64,000 bases of DNA. Source: Congregicoccus sp964517665. Lineage in GTDB: Bacteria; Verrucomicrobiota; Verrucomicrobiia; Opitutales; Opitutaceae. The DNA lies in the NCBI GenBank assembly GCA_964517665.1, contig CAZFCY010000001.1:1-64000 (forward strand). The letters run 5' to 3'. Position numbers and translations under genes: made by a program. Below, one piece after another: positions 23,803 to 31,319 of the stretch; position 1 is the first letter of the stretch; every line of letters begins with the position of its first letter. The notes beneath the pieces are model-generated. The model did no database searches and was not told the origin of the DNA. It saw only the letters and a program-made list of their open reading frames with translations.

Positions 23803-25042
23803 AAATGATCATCCCGGCGGCCACCGTATTGTTGGTGAACTCGTCGACGAGGATGACGCTGCCGGTGTTGCGGTTGCGGCGGTAGGAGTCGTGGAAGATC
23901 GGGACGGTGGTGCGGATCTGCGCGCGCGCAATGTCGTTCATGCCGACCTCGACATCGTCCTCGACCTTGCGCAGCGAGTTGATGTCGACCTTGTAGCGCA
24001 CGGTCTTGACCAGGCATCGCGCCTCGCGCGTGGTGTGCCGCAGCACGTAGCGCGCGTTGGGCCGGAGCTTCTGCCCGGAGAACCAGCAGAGCATGACCTC
24101 GAGATCCTGCGAGACGGCCGGCGAGTTGTTCGGCTTGGCCAGCATGTCGCCGCGGCTCACGTCGATCTCGTCCTCGAGCGTGATCGCGACCGACATCGGC
24201 GCGAAGGCCTCGGCGATCTCGCCGTCGAATGTATGTATTTTCTTGATGCGCGAGGTGAAGCCCGACGGCAGCGCCACGACCTCGTCGCCCGGCTTGAAGA
24301 CGCCGCCCGCGATGCGCCCGGCAAAACCGCGGAAGTCGTGATGCTCGGCCAGATGCGGGCGGATGACCGACTGGACCGGGAAGCGCGCGTCGACATGGTT
24401 GGAGTCGCTCCCGATATATACTGTCTCCAACGTATAGAGCAGCGCGGCGCCGTCGTACCAGGGCATCTTCCCGGATTTCTCGACGACATTGTCGCCGAGC
24501 AGCGCGCTGATGGGGATGAACTTGATGTCCGCCACCTCGAGCCGGGAGGCAAACTCGCTGAAGTCGCGCACGATGGTGTTGAAAACCTCCTGGCCGTATT
24601 CGACGAGGTCCATCTTGTTCACGCACACGACGAGGTGCTGGATGCGCAAGAGCGAGGCGATGAAGGCGTGCCGGCGCGTCTGCTCGATCACGCCCTTGCG
24701 CGCGTCGATCAGGATGATGGCGAGATTGGCGGTGGAGGCGCCCGTCACCATGTTGCGCGTGTATTGGATGTGGCCGGGCGTGTCGGCGATGATGAACTTG
24801 CGCCGCGGCGTGGCGAAGTAGCGATAGGCGACATCGATCGTGATGCCCTGCTCGCGCTCGGCGCGGAGGCCATCGGTGAGCAGCGCGAGATCGACATAGC
24901 CGGCATTGCGCTGCTCGCTCACGCGTTCGACGGCCTCGAGTTGATCCTCGAAGATCGCCTTGGAATCGAAGAGCAAACGCCCGATGAGCGTGCTCTTGCC
25001 ATCGTCAACACTGCCAGCGGTGGTAAATCGGAGAAGGTCCAT
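23801..25042 (-). CDS. cysN: Sulfate adenylyltransferase subunit 1 (GTPase)
   Basis: The regulatory GTPase of heterodimeric ATP sulfurylase, which drives formation of adenosine 5'-phosphosulfate with CysD. GTPase motifs are clear: G1 TAGSVDDGKSTLIGRLL, G3 DTPGHIQYTRNM, G4 VNKMDLV, followed by EF-Tu-like beta-barrel domains. At 413 residues it lacks the fused APS kinase found in some homologues, consistent with the separate cysC upstream. It is separated from cysD by the four-helix-bundle element, which is unusual because cysD and cysN are normally adjacent. Its start codon is 3 nt from one heptad arm and its stop lies in another. Confidence 0.96.
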   Translation of the reverse strand: MDLLRFTTAGSVDDGKSTLIGRLLFDSKAIFEDQLEAVERVSEQRNAGYVDLALLTDGLRAEREQGITIDVAYRYFATPRRKFIIADTPGHIQYTRNMVTGASTANLAIILIDARKGVIEQTRRHAFIASLLRIQHLVVCVNKMDLVEYGQEVFNTIVRDFSEFASRLEVADIKFIPISALLGDNVVEKSGKMPWYDGAALLYTLETVYIGSDSNHVDARFPVQSVIRPHLAEHHDFRGFAGRIAGGVFKPGDEVVALPSGFTSRIKKIHTFDGEIAEAFAPMSVAITLEDEIDVSRGDMLAKPNNSPAVSQDLEVMLCWFSGQKLRPNARYVLRHTTREARCLVKTVRYKVDINSLRKVEDDVEVGMNDIARAQIRTTVPIFHDSYRRNRNTGSVILVDEFTNNTVAAGMII

Positions 25043-25044
25043 TT

Positions 25045-25534
25045 CAGGAATCAGGTGTCAGGCGACAGGAGTCAGTGGTCGGATTTAATCAGGAATGGGC
25101 GCGGGTTCTGGATCATCGTGCCGAGCATTCGGCCGATCTCGCGGCTGAGAGCGACAAGTTTCGCGTGAACTTCGGCCGAGATATACCCGCAGTCGCAGGC
25201 GAAATCCAGAGAGCTGTCGGTTTCGTTGTTTTCGCCATCGCAATCAGTGAGCTTGCTCACGAAGTGCGGTTCGTAGCGCCGCTTGGACCAGGCTTCACGA
25301 AGGTTCAGGCACACGGAGCGGGAGGAGCGCCGTATCTGGCTGGTGAGCGCGTAACGCTCCGAGTCGGGAAACGCATTGCTCGCGCGAAAGATCTCCATGC
25401 CGAGCTGATATGCCTTTTGATATACAATGAGATCTTTCGCTGTCCGAGCTGGCGCCATGCGCGAGCGGAAGGCGGTCGAATCGACGTTCTGCTCCATTTC
25501 TGACACCTGTTCCCCGTCTCCTGTCCCCTGTATT
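25045..25534. mobile_element. IVS-like element: four-helix-bundle gene between inverted heptad arms
   Basis: The left arm 25045-25079 is five 7-nt units starting CAG (CAGGAAT, CAGGTGT, CAGGCGA...). The right arm 25500-25534 is five 7-nt units, four starting CTG and one CCG (CTGACAC, CTGTTCC...). The arms face each other and enclose one gene whose stop codon lies inside the left arm and whose start is 3 nt from the right arm. The unit sits exactly between cysD and cysN. Intervening sequences of 23S rRNA genes likewise carry a four-helix-bundle ORF within a stem formed by inverted ends, so this may be a related element living in protein-coding territory. Mobility is inferred. Confidence 0.6.
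25072..25497 (-). CDS. Four-helix-bundle protein (23S rRNA IVS-encoded / Avd-like family)
   Basis: A 141-residue protein of the family found inside 23S rRNA intervening sequences and related to the Avd accessory protein of diversity-generating retroelements. The characteristic start of helix 1 is present (AKDLIVYQKAYQLGMEIF), then the loop FPDSERYALTSQIRRSSRSV with its helix-2 NLREAWSKRR. ATG 25497 is preferred; an upstream GTG at 25506 lies inside the repeat arm. Homologues are basic homopentamers that bind nucleic acid, but the function is unproven. It interrupts the cysD-cysN pair on the same strand and probably rides on that operon's transcript. No reverse transcriptase or 23S gene is nearby. 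Confidence 0.88.
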   Translation of the reverse strand: MEQNVDSTAFRSRMAPARTAKDLIVYQKAYQLGMEIFRASNAFPDSERYALTSQIRRSSRSVCLNLREAWSKRRYEPHFVSKLTDCDGENNETDSSLDFACDCGYISAEVHAKLVALSREIGRMLGTMIQNPRPFLIKSDH

Positions 25535-25562
25535 TCCGAGCCGTCTCAGCGGCTCAGAAATA
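25531..25562. repeat. Hairpin spanning the cysD stop codon
   Basis: The 13-nt arms 25531-25543 and 25550-25562 (TATTTCCGAGCCG against CGGCTCAGAAATA, one mismatch) surround a 6-nt loop. The right arm contains the last codons and stop of cysD, while the left arm merges with the heptad arm of the inserted element. It may have formed at the insertion junction. Confidence 0.6.
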
Positions 25563-26459
25563 CCCTGCCTTCTTGCGGTCTTCCATCGAGGTTTCGGAGC
25601 GCTTGTCGTCGGAGCGGGCGCCGCGCTCGGTCTTTCGCGCGGCGGCGACTTCGGCGATGATCTCGTCCAGGGTCGAGGCCGGGGATTCGATCGCGCCGGT
25701 GCAGGTCATGTCGCCCACGGTGCGAAAGCGCACGACGCGCTTTTCCAGTTTCTCGTTCGGGAGCAGCGGCACGAAGGCGGAGGCGGCGAGGAGCTGGCCG
25801 TTGCGCGCGAGGATCTCCCGCTCGTGCGCGAAATAGATCGACGGGATGTCGAGCTTCTCGCGCTGGATGTATTGCCAGACGTCCATCTCCGTCCAGTTGC
25901 TCAAAGGGAAGACGCGGAAGTGCTCGCCCTGGGCCTTGCGGCCGTTGAAGAGGTTCCACAATTCCGGGCGCTGGTTCTTCGGATCCCACTGGCCGAATTC
26001 GTCGCGGTGCGAGAAGAAGCGCTCCTTGGCGCGCGCCTTTTCCTCGTCGCGCCGCGCGCCGCCGATGGCCGCGTCGAATTGAAACTCGGCCAGCGCGTCG
26101 AGCAGCGTGATGATCTGGAGGGCGTTGCGGCTGGCGTTCGGGCCCTTCTCCTCCACGGCGCGGCCCTGGTCGATCGAGTCCTGCACAAGGCGCACGACCA
26201 GCTTCGCGCCGACCTGCTCGACGAGGCGGTCGCGAAACTCCAGCGCTTCCGGGAAATTGTGCCCGGTGTCGACGTGCAGGAGCGTGAAAGGAATGCGCGC
26301 CGGATGAAATGCCTTCTGCGCGAGCCGCACGAGCACGAGCGAATCCTTGCCGCCGGAAAACAGCAGCGTGGACTTCTCGAATTGCGCGGCCACTTCGCGC
26401 ATCACGAAGATGGATTCGGCCTCGAGTTGATCGAGATGGCTGAGGTTGTAGTAACTCAT
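25554..26459 (-). CDS. cysD: Sulfate adenylyltransferase subunit 2
   Basis: Catalytic subunit of ATP sulfurylase, an adenylyl-transferring member of the PP-loop family. The PP-loop LLFSGGKDSLVLVRL lies near residue 35, with later motifs TLLHVDTGHNFPE, RRDEEKARAKER and FPLSNWTEMDVWQYI. At 301 residues it is full length. Its start overlaps the cysC stop (ATGA), so the two are coupled. Transcription runs cysC, cysD, the four-helix-bundle gene, cysN. Confidence 0.97.
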   Translation of the reverse strand: MSYYNLSHLDQLEAESIFVMREVAAQFEKSTLLFSGGKDSLVLVRLAQKAFHPARIPFTLLHVDTGHNFPEALEFRDRLVEQVGAKLVVRLVQDSIDQGRAVEEKGPNASRNALQIITLLDALAEFQFDAAIGGARRDEEKARAKERFFSHRDEFGQWDPKNQRPELWNLFNGRKAQGEHFRVFPLSNWTEMDVWQYIQREKLDIPSIYFAHEREILARNGQLLAASAFVPLLPNEKLEKRVVRFRTVGDMTCTGAIESPASTLDEIIAEVAAARKTERGARSDDKRSETSMEDRKKAGYF

Positions 26460-27091
26460 GTGGAAATGGGTCCGGATGCCGGGGCGCCGGGGGAGACGCG
26501 ACGGAGGACGAATTGATGGAGCCGTTCGAGGCTCTCCGCGGGCGTTTCCTGTTCGGTGTGGAGAACCAGGCCGGCGCGCGCCGGCGGCTCGAAAGCGGAA
26601 TCGCGGCCGGTAAATGACGCCACCGCGCCCTCCTTCGCCCGCGCGTAAAGTCCCTTCGGGTCGCGCCTCGCGCAGGCGTCGAACGACGCCTCGACATAAA
26701 CCTCCAGCAGGTCGTCCGGCCCGATGATGCCGCGCGCCAGCTCGCGCAAGGCCGCGCGCGGGGTGATGAACGCGTTGATCACGATCATCCCCGACTGGAC
26801 GAACAGCTTCGAAACCTCGGCGACCCGGCGGATGTTTTCCTGGCGGTCGTCATCGGAAAATCCGAGGCCGCGATTCAGACCGGCGCGGACATTGTCTCCG
26901 TCCAGCACGAAACTGCGAAAACCTTCCGCGGCGAGCCGGCGGTCGAGCGCGTTCGCGAGCGTCGTTTTCCCGGATCCGGACAAACCGCACATCCAGACCA
27001 CGACCGAACGCTGGGCCATCGCCGTCTCGCGTTCCGCGCGGCCACGCAGGAGGTGGCCGGTCGGGAAGAGATTGTCGGAAGTGGAAGACAT
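26456..27091 (-). CDS. cysC: Adenylyl-sulfate kinase
   Basis: Phosphorylates APS to PAPS. It carries P-loop GLSGSGKTTLANAL, the substrate motif LDGDNVRAGLNRGLGFSDDD and VYVEASFDACARRDPKGLY, all typical of CysC. The start MSSTSDNLFP at 27091 gives 211 residues, leaving the short N-terminal extension common in the family. It leads the sulfate activation operon. An AT-rich promoter-like stretch lies about 45-70 nt upstream. No PAPS reductase or sulfotransferase is in the window, so PAPS could serve assimilation or sulfation. Confidence 0.96.
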   Translation of the reverse strand: MSSTSDNLFPTGHLLRGRAERETAMAQRSVVVWMCGLSGSGKTTLANALDRRLAAEGFRSFVLDGDNVRAGLNRGLGFSDDDRQENIRRVAEVSKLFVQSGMIVINAFITPRAALRELARGIIGPDDLLEVYVEASFDACARRDPKGLYARAKEGAVASFTGRDSAFEPPARAGLVLHTEQETPAESLERLHQFVLRRVSPGAPASGPIST

Positions 27092-27135
27092 GCCGGTAAA
27101 AGAGACAGTTGGAAGCACTTCAAAACGAGGACGCA

Positions 27136-27162
27136 AGAATACTTTATTAGTTTACTAAACAA
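27136..27162 (-). promoter_or_regulatory. Candidate cysCDN promoter and overlapping dyad
   Basis: An unusually AT-rich stretch for this GC-rich window. Read on the minus strand it offers TTGTTT, a 15-nt spacer, then TATTCT as possible -35/-10 boxes. It contains the 11-nt dyad GTTTAGTAAAC, with 5-nt arms around one base, overlapping the spacer, a position suited to a repressor. Spacing is short of the ideal 17 nt. No regulator gene is adjacent. Confidence 0.35.
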
Positions 27163-27164
27163 CC

Positions 27165-27968
27165 TCAGTATGGCTTCGACTCATCCGCGGGCCGATAGCG
27201 CTCGTCCGCCGGGATCCCGAGTTTGTTCTCCAGTTCCGCGATACGGTCGAGCACCACCTCGGCCATCGCATGGGGATTGCGCGCATCCAGCGTCGCGTGC
27301 AAGGCCTTCAGCCACTCCAGCGCCTCACGGTCTTTGCCCTGCCGTTTGAGAAGTTCCGCATAAATCCGGGCGGCATAGGGCGGCGCGCCAGGCAAAAGCG
27401 CGGCGTCGCGGTATAGCTCCGCCGCCCGCGCGACATCGTCGAGCCGCCGCAGGTGGATGTTCGCCATTTCCAGGGTGAGAAACGGGTTCCGCGGATGCTG
27501 CTTCAACGCCGTCTCGAGATAGCCCAGGGCGACGCCGGCCTGCTCGCGATCGACGCGCTCCCGCCACCCGGACGCCGGCGCCGCGCCATGCCGCGCGAGT
27601 TCGTCTTCGGCCCGCCAGACGGGCATGTCGTAGGCGATCATGCGCGCGCCGTTGATCCAGAAATACAGCGGGCGCGGATCCACCGCGGTCGTCAGGCGGA
27701 TCAGGTTCAGCGATCGAGCCAGATCGCGTTGCTCCCAGGCGGAGTTGTTGGCCAGCCACAAAAAGTCCGCGATGATCGACCGAAACCCGCCGAGCAGCGC
27801 GAGGGTGAGCCCGTGCCCGAGCCCGCCCTCGACCGCCGAAAGCTCGAGCGCGGGTTGCCGCGCGCGGATGCGCTCCCACAGCGGACCGGTCGCGAGATGG
27901 CCCGCCACGCCGGTCGCGCCGAGGATGGCCAGAACCAGCGCCAGGGTGACTGCGCGGCTAGAGTTCAC
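27165..27968 (-). CDS. Membrane-anchored TPR-like protein of the ABC operon
   Basis: The GTG at 27968 overlaps the stop of the upstream ABC permease and gives 267 residues. There is one N-terminal hydrophobic segment (ALVLAILGATGVAGHLA). The remainder is helical with tetratricopeptide-like spacing in the second half (ALGYLETALKQHPRNPFLTL; AELYRDAALLPGAPPYAARI). A conserved-looking patch IADFLWLANNSAWEQRD precedes it. The specific family was not recognised. Its position after a permease and ATPase suggests an accessory subunit of that exporter. Confidence 0.65.
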   Translation of the reverse strand: MNSSRAVTLALVLAILGATGVAGHLATGPLWERIRARQPALELSAVEGGLGHGLTLALLGGFRSIIADFLWLANNSAWEQRDLARSLNLIRLTTAVDPRPLYFWINGARMIAYDMPVWRAEDELARHGAAPASGWRERVDREQAGVALGYLETALKQHPRNPFLTLEMANIHLRRLDDVARAAELYRDAALLPGAPPYAARIYAELLKRQGKDREALEWLKALHATLDARNPHAMAEVVLDRIAELENKLGIPADERYRPADESKPY

Positions 27969-28800
27969 GCTTGCTGAAACTGAAAACCGCGAGGGCGAGC
28001 ACGACGGCGGCGTAGCCGACACCGTAGGCGGCCGCGAGGGCGGCCTCGCCCAACGGCAGGGTGGATTCGATGCCCGCTCCCCCGCCGAGGTCGAACAACT
28101 GGAAATTCGGAAACACGATCGCCAGCGCCCCGCCGGCCACGCGCGCCACGATCGATCCCGAGCGCTCCCACGCGTCCAACGCGAGCGGTTGCAGATGACA
28201 GATGATCAGCGCCACGAAACCACTGATCACGGTAAAGAGATTCGTGCGCGCGTAGCTCGCGATCAAGAGCGTGAACGCCGCCAGCAGCGCGAACTTGACG
28301 CCCTGCAAACCCGCCAGCAGCGCCACGCTCGAATAGGACACGAGGCCCGCAACCGGCGCCGCCTGTTCGGAGACGGTGGCGAGCAGGGCTCGCTCCCTCC
28401 ACCACAACACCGCGCAAATCATCGCCCCGACGACGAGCACGTAGAGCGCGAGAATCGCCACGACGCCGAGGAATTTCCCCACCACAAACTCCCCGCGCCG
28501 GACCGGCTTCGCCAGGATGGTCGTGACCGTGCGCGACTCGATCTCGCCGAAAAAAAGCTGCGACGTGCCCACGATCGCGAGGACCGAGCCGAACAGCGTC
28601 AGCCCGCCGAATCCGAAGTCGGCCACGAACTTCAGTTCGGAGGCGCCGAAATTGAACTCGCGAAAAAACAGCGCGCTCGCCACCACCCCGACTCCGAGGA
28701 GCAGGAGAACGCTGAAGAAACGCTGCCTCACGGCCTCCGTCCACGTGACGGCCGCCAGCGCGCCGATGCGATCGAGGGATTTGCCGGACGCGTTGTTCAT
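27958..28800 (-). CDS. ABC-2 type transporter permease
   Basis: A 280-residue membrane protein with about six hydrophobic segments. The cytoplasmic motif FFGEIESRTVTTILAKPVRR is characteristic of ABC-2 permeases that act with a separate ATPase. ATG 28800 (MNNASGKSLD) is chosen over an upstream frame extension. It is 253 nt downstream of its likely ATPase gene, a space that contains a long palindrome, and overlaps the next gene. Confidence 0.85.
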   Translation of the reverse strand: MNNASGKSLDRIGALAAVTWTEAVRQRFFSVLLLLGVGVVASALFFREFNFGASELKFVADFGFGGLTLFGSVLAIVGTSQLFFGEIESRTVTTILAKPVRRGEFVVGKFLGVVAILALYVLVVGAMICAVLWWRERALLATVSEQAAPVAGLVSYSSVALLAGLQGVKFALLAAFTLLIASYARTNLFTVISGFVALIICHLQPLALDAWERSGSIVARVAGGALAIVFPNFQLFDLGGGAGIESTLPLGEAALAAAYGVGYAAVVLALAVFSFSKREL

Positions 28801-28895
28801 CGGGCGCAATAGGAAGCGCTGGGCGTATTAAAGGCGGCCGGGAAGGGCCCGCGTGCGATTCGGGCTCTCCTGCGAGCAGCGCGCAAACGCGACTG

Positions 28896-28966
28896 AAAGC
28901 GGCGATGAACCGCCGCATTCCACATGGCGGCGCCTCTTCTGGAGCGCGGCGGTTCATCGCCGCTTT
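28896..28966. repeat. Intergenic palindrome, perfect 21-nt arms
   Basis: The arms 28896-28916 and 28946-28966 are exact inverted copies (core GCGGCGATGAACCGCCGC) with a 29-nt loop. It lies between the ATPase and permease genes of the same operon on the minus strand. In that position it could attenuate the permease relative to the ATPase. It belongs to a different sequence family from the other palindromes in the window. Confidence 0.85.
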
Positions 28967-29053
28967 TGCGCTCGTTCGACCAACCCACTCGCCTGCTCGC
29001 GTCCCAAGCGGCTGAGCCCGGCCCCCCCTCGCTTTCAATTGCTCCCTTGTTCA

Positions 29054-29947
29054 TCACGATTCGCTTTTCGGGTCGCGCGCCGCCGGGCCGGTGGCGGAAC
29101 CCACGCGTTCCAGGAAAACGCGATCGAGGTTCGTCCCCGGTTTCTCGATCCGCAGCAGGCGCGCGCCACGTTGGTCGAGCCAGGCGCGAAGCTCATCCAG
29201 TTCGTGAGGCGGAAGGTTTTCGACGACGAGCGCGTCCACATTCGAATTGCCATCCAGCCCCGCGACCGCGCTCTCGAAGATCAGCCGCCCGCGGTGCAGG
29301 ATGGCGACGCGATCGCAAATGCCCTCGACCTGCGCGAGCAGGTGGGACGAAAGCAGGATCGTCTTCCCCGCGGCGCGCAATTTCTGGATCAGGCTGGCGA
29401 TCTCCGCCGTGCCGAGCGGATCGACGCCGGCGGTCGGCTCATCGAGAATCAACAAACGCGGATCGTGGACGAGGGCCTGCGCCAGCCCGATGCGTTGCAA
29501 CATGCCTTTCGAATACGTGCCCACGCGCCGGTCGGCCGCATCGTCCAGCCCGACCCAGGCGATCACTTCCGCGACCCGATCGCGCCGGCGCCGCCCCGGC
29601 ACTCCGCTCAGCCGGGCGTGCAGGCCGACCAGCTCCCGACCGGTGAGAAACCGATGGTAGTCGGGCGCCTCGGGAAGGTAGCCGACCCCGGCGCGCGTGC
29701 CCATCTTCGCGGGTTCGGCTCCAAACACCTCGCATCTTCCCGCCGATGGCGGAAGCAGGCCGAGAAGGATCTTGATCGTCGTGCTCTTGCCGGAGCCGTT
29801 CGGTCCCAGGAGCCCGTAAATCTGGCCAGGGGCGACCTCGATCGAAAGCTCGTCGACCGCCCGCAGTTTCACCCCGCGCAGCAGGACGGGGAACTCCTTG
29901 ACCAAGCCCGCGATGCGGATGGCGGGAACTGTCGGCGCCCCCGTCAT
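29054..29947 (-). CDS. ABC transporter ATP-binding protein
   Basis: A 297-residue ATPase with Walker A GPNGSGKSTTI, Q-loop region YLPEAPDYHRFLTGREL, signature YSKGMLQRIG, Walker B LLILDEPTAGVDP and H-loop LSSHLLAQVE. The extra C-terminal domain of about 70 residues is typical of ABC-2 exporters of the drug and polysaccharide type. Its start overlaps the acylphosphatase stop (ATGA). It is followed by the permease and the TPR-like protein, making a second complete ABC-2 exporter. The cargo is unknown. Confidence 0.92.
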   Translation of the reverse strand: MTGAPTVPAIRIAGLVKEFPVLLRGVKLRAVDELSIEVAPGQIYGLLGPNGSGKSTTIKILLGLLPPSAGRCEVFGAEPAKMGTRAGVGYLPEAPDYHRFLTGRELVGLHARLSGVPGRRRRDRVAEVIAWVGLDDAADRRVGTYSKGMLQRIGLAQALVHDPRLLILDEPTAGVDPLGTAEIASLIQKLRAAGKTILLSSHLLAQVEGICDRVAILHRGRLIFESAVAGLDGNSNVDALVVENLPPHELDELRAWLDQRGARLLRIEKPGTNLDRVFLERVGSATGPAARDPKSES

Positions 29948-30225
29948 TGAATCGTGAAGCCCTGATGGACGCGCGGCCCGGAGTGGTCGGCGCGCTCCAC
30001 CTTTCGGATGTAGCCGGACATGCGATCGGAGATCTCCGCGACGAACGAGTCGATCTCCCGCGGGCCGCCCTCGGTCTCCAGCAGCACGCGCCCGTCGGGA
30101 AGGTTCTTCACGAAGCCCGTCACCTCGAATTCCCGGGCGACCTGCATCACCGTGTAGCGAAACCCCACCCCTTGCACGCGGCCGGCGAAATGAACAATCG
30201 AACGAGTGATTGACTGGCTGGTCAT
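29944..30225 (-). CDS. acyP: Acylphosphatase
   Basis: A 93-residue enzyme hydrolysing carboxyl-phosphate bonds. The catalytic signature GRVQGVGFRYT (the Arg binds phosphate) and the second motif GFVKNLPDGRV with the catalytic Asn are both intact. It is the first gene of the minus-strand exporter operon and overlaps the ATPase by 4 nt. The 230-nt divergent region to its right shows no clear promoter or structure beyond a short AT-rich tract near 30275. Confidence 0.94.
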   Translation of the reverse strand: MTSQSITRSIVHFAGRVQGVGFRYTVMQVAREFEVTGFVKNLPDGRVLLETEGGPREIDSFVAEISDRMSGYIRKVERADHSGPRVHQGFTIQ

Positions 30226-30455
30226 GGTTGTGAGTTCATTTGCCCTTCCGATGGCGGGAGCCGCTGCCTCGCAGAATTAAAAGTCGCTCCAGCAGAAACA
30301 CATGGGAGCCCGCCATGGCAACCAAATCCACCGGCGCAAAGCATCGCGAGGAGCCGAATCAACGGTTCGACGAGGCGGCCGGAATTTTCATTTGAGTTTT
30401 ACTGGAGCCTGGGGCAGCGTCCCCAAGGCCTCTGGAGTGGCCTGCTTACTTCCCA

Positions 30456-31184
30456 ATGAACGACAACGAATTCGAAGGACTTCCGGACAACGATTGGGAC
30501 GAGACATCATGGGATTTTGCCTGGTCGGAGTTTGACTGGGAAAGGCACCTGCGCGGGCAGGACAGGATCGTGCAAACGTATCTCTCCCACTACGACAAAC
30601 TTACGGAACGCGCCGATCGGATCGACGAGGTGGCCCATCTCATGGGCTGGGATCAGGATGAATGGACGAGCGATGACTCCGAGTCGGCGACCTCGACCCC
30701 GGAAAGCAGTTTTTCCGCGACACTCCCAGGCAGCGAGGCCTCGCGCGACGATGCCGGCAAGTCGATGGATCCCTACACCATCCACAAGCACCCGGTTTAC
30801 GTCTCGACCCGCGCGCTTTTCCAGTGGCTTCAGCGCTCGTGGGAGTTCGTTGCTCCCGCTTGTGGCGCCCGGATGCCGGTCCGCGTCGCGGTGGCTTTTT
30901 CGAGCGCGCTTGGCCGCGCCGAACACAATTCGCTCATTGCCACTCAAGCCCTCGACATAGGCGACTTTTCTCTCGCCGTCTGCGAGGTCAAAAGAGCGAT
31001 GGTCGATCTGAACGCCGCCCTCCGCCAGCTTCTCGGCCTCGACGACTCCCTGCACCCGGCCTTCGCCCAGTTTCGTCATCAGGCGATGATCCGGCTCTTT
31101 GATATTCGCGAAATCTGGCTGCGCGTCATGCGCGACTGTCGCGAAGAGCTGGACCGCCGCGTCAGCGAAGGCGGCGAGAACTGA
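30456..31184 (+). CDS. Hypothetical acidic/helical protein
   Basis: The 242 residues match no family that I recognise. The N-terminus is strongly acidic and Trp-rich (LPDNDWDETSWDFAWSEF). A Ser/Thr/Glu-rich low-complexity linker follows (about 70-105), then a predicted all-helical C-terminal domain (FQWLQRSWEFVAP; ALGRAEHNSLIATQALDIGD) with conserved-looking charged helices at the end. There is no signal peptide or membrane helix, so it is probably cytoplasmic. Base composition and codon use match the neighbours, so it is probably a real lineage-specific gene. It stands alone, 135 nt upstream of the hydroxypyruvate isomerase-like gene. Confidence 0.7.
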   Translation: MNDNEFEGLPDNDWDETSWDFAWSEFDWERHLRGQDRIVQTYLSHYDKLTERADRIDEVAHLMGWDQDEWTSDDSESATSTPESSFSATLPGSEASRDDAGKSMDPYTIHKHPVYVSTRALFQWLQRSWEFVAPACGARMPVRVAVAFSSALGRAEHNSLIATQALDIGDFSLAVCEVKRAMVDLNAALRQLLGLDDSLHPAFAQFRHQAMIRLFDIREIWLRVMRDCREELDRRVSEGGEN

Positions 31185-31319
31185 CCCCAAAGCGCCCGCG
31201 GATTCCCGTTCGGCCGCGGGCGCGCGTTTCCCGCCGCAACGTCGCGCGATCTCCCGCGCCAGAGCGAGGAAGGGCCGTTCCTGCCCTGCCATCGCTGAGC
31301 CAACGCGCACACAAATCCC

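Noticed and set aside
25072..25497. Diversity-generating retroelement
   Set aside because: The four-helix-bundle protein resembles Avd, but no reverse transcriptase, template repeat or variable target gene is nearby.
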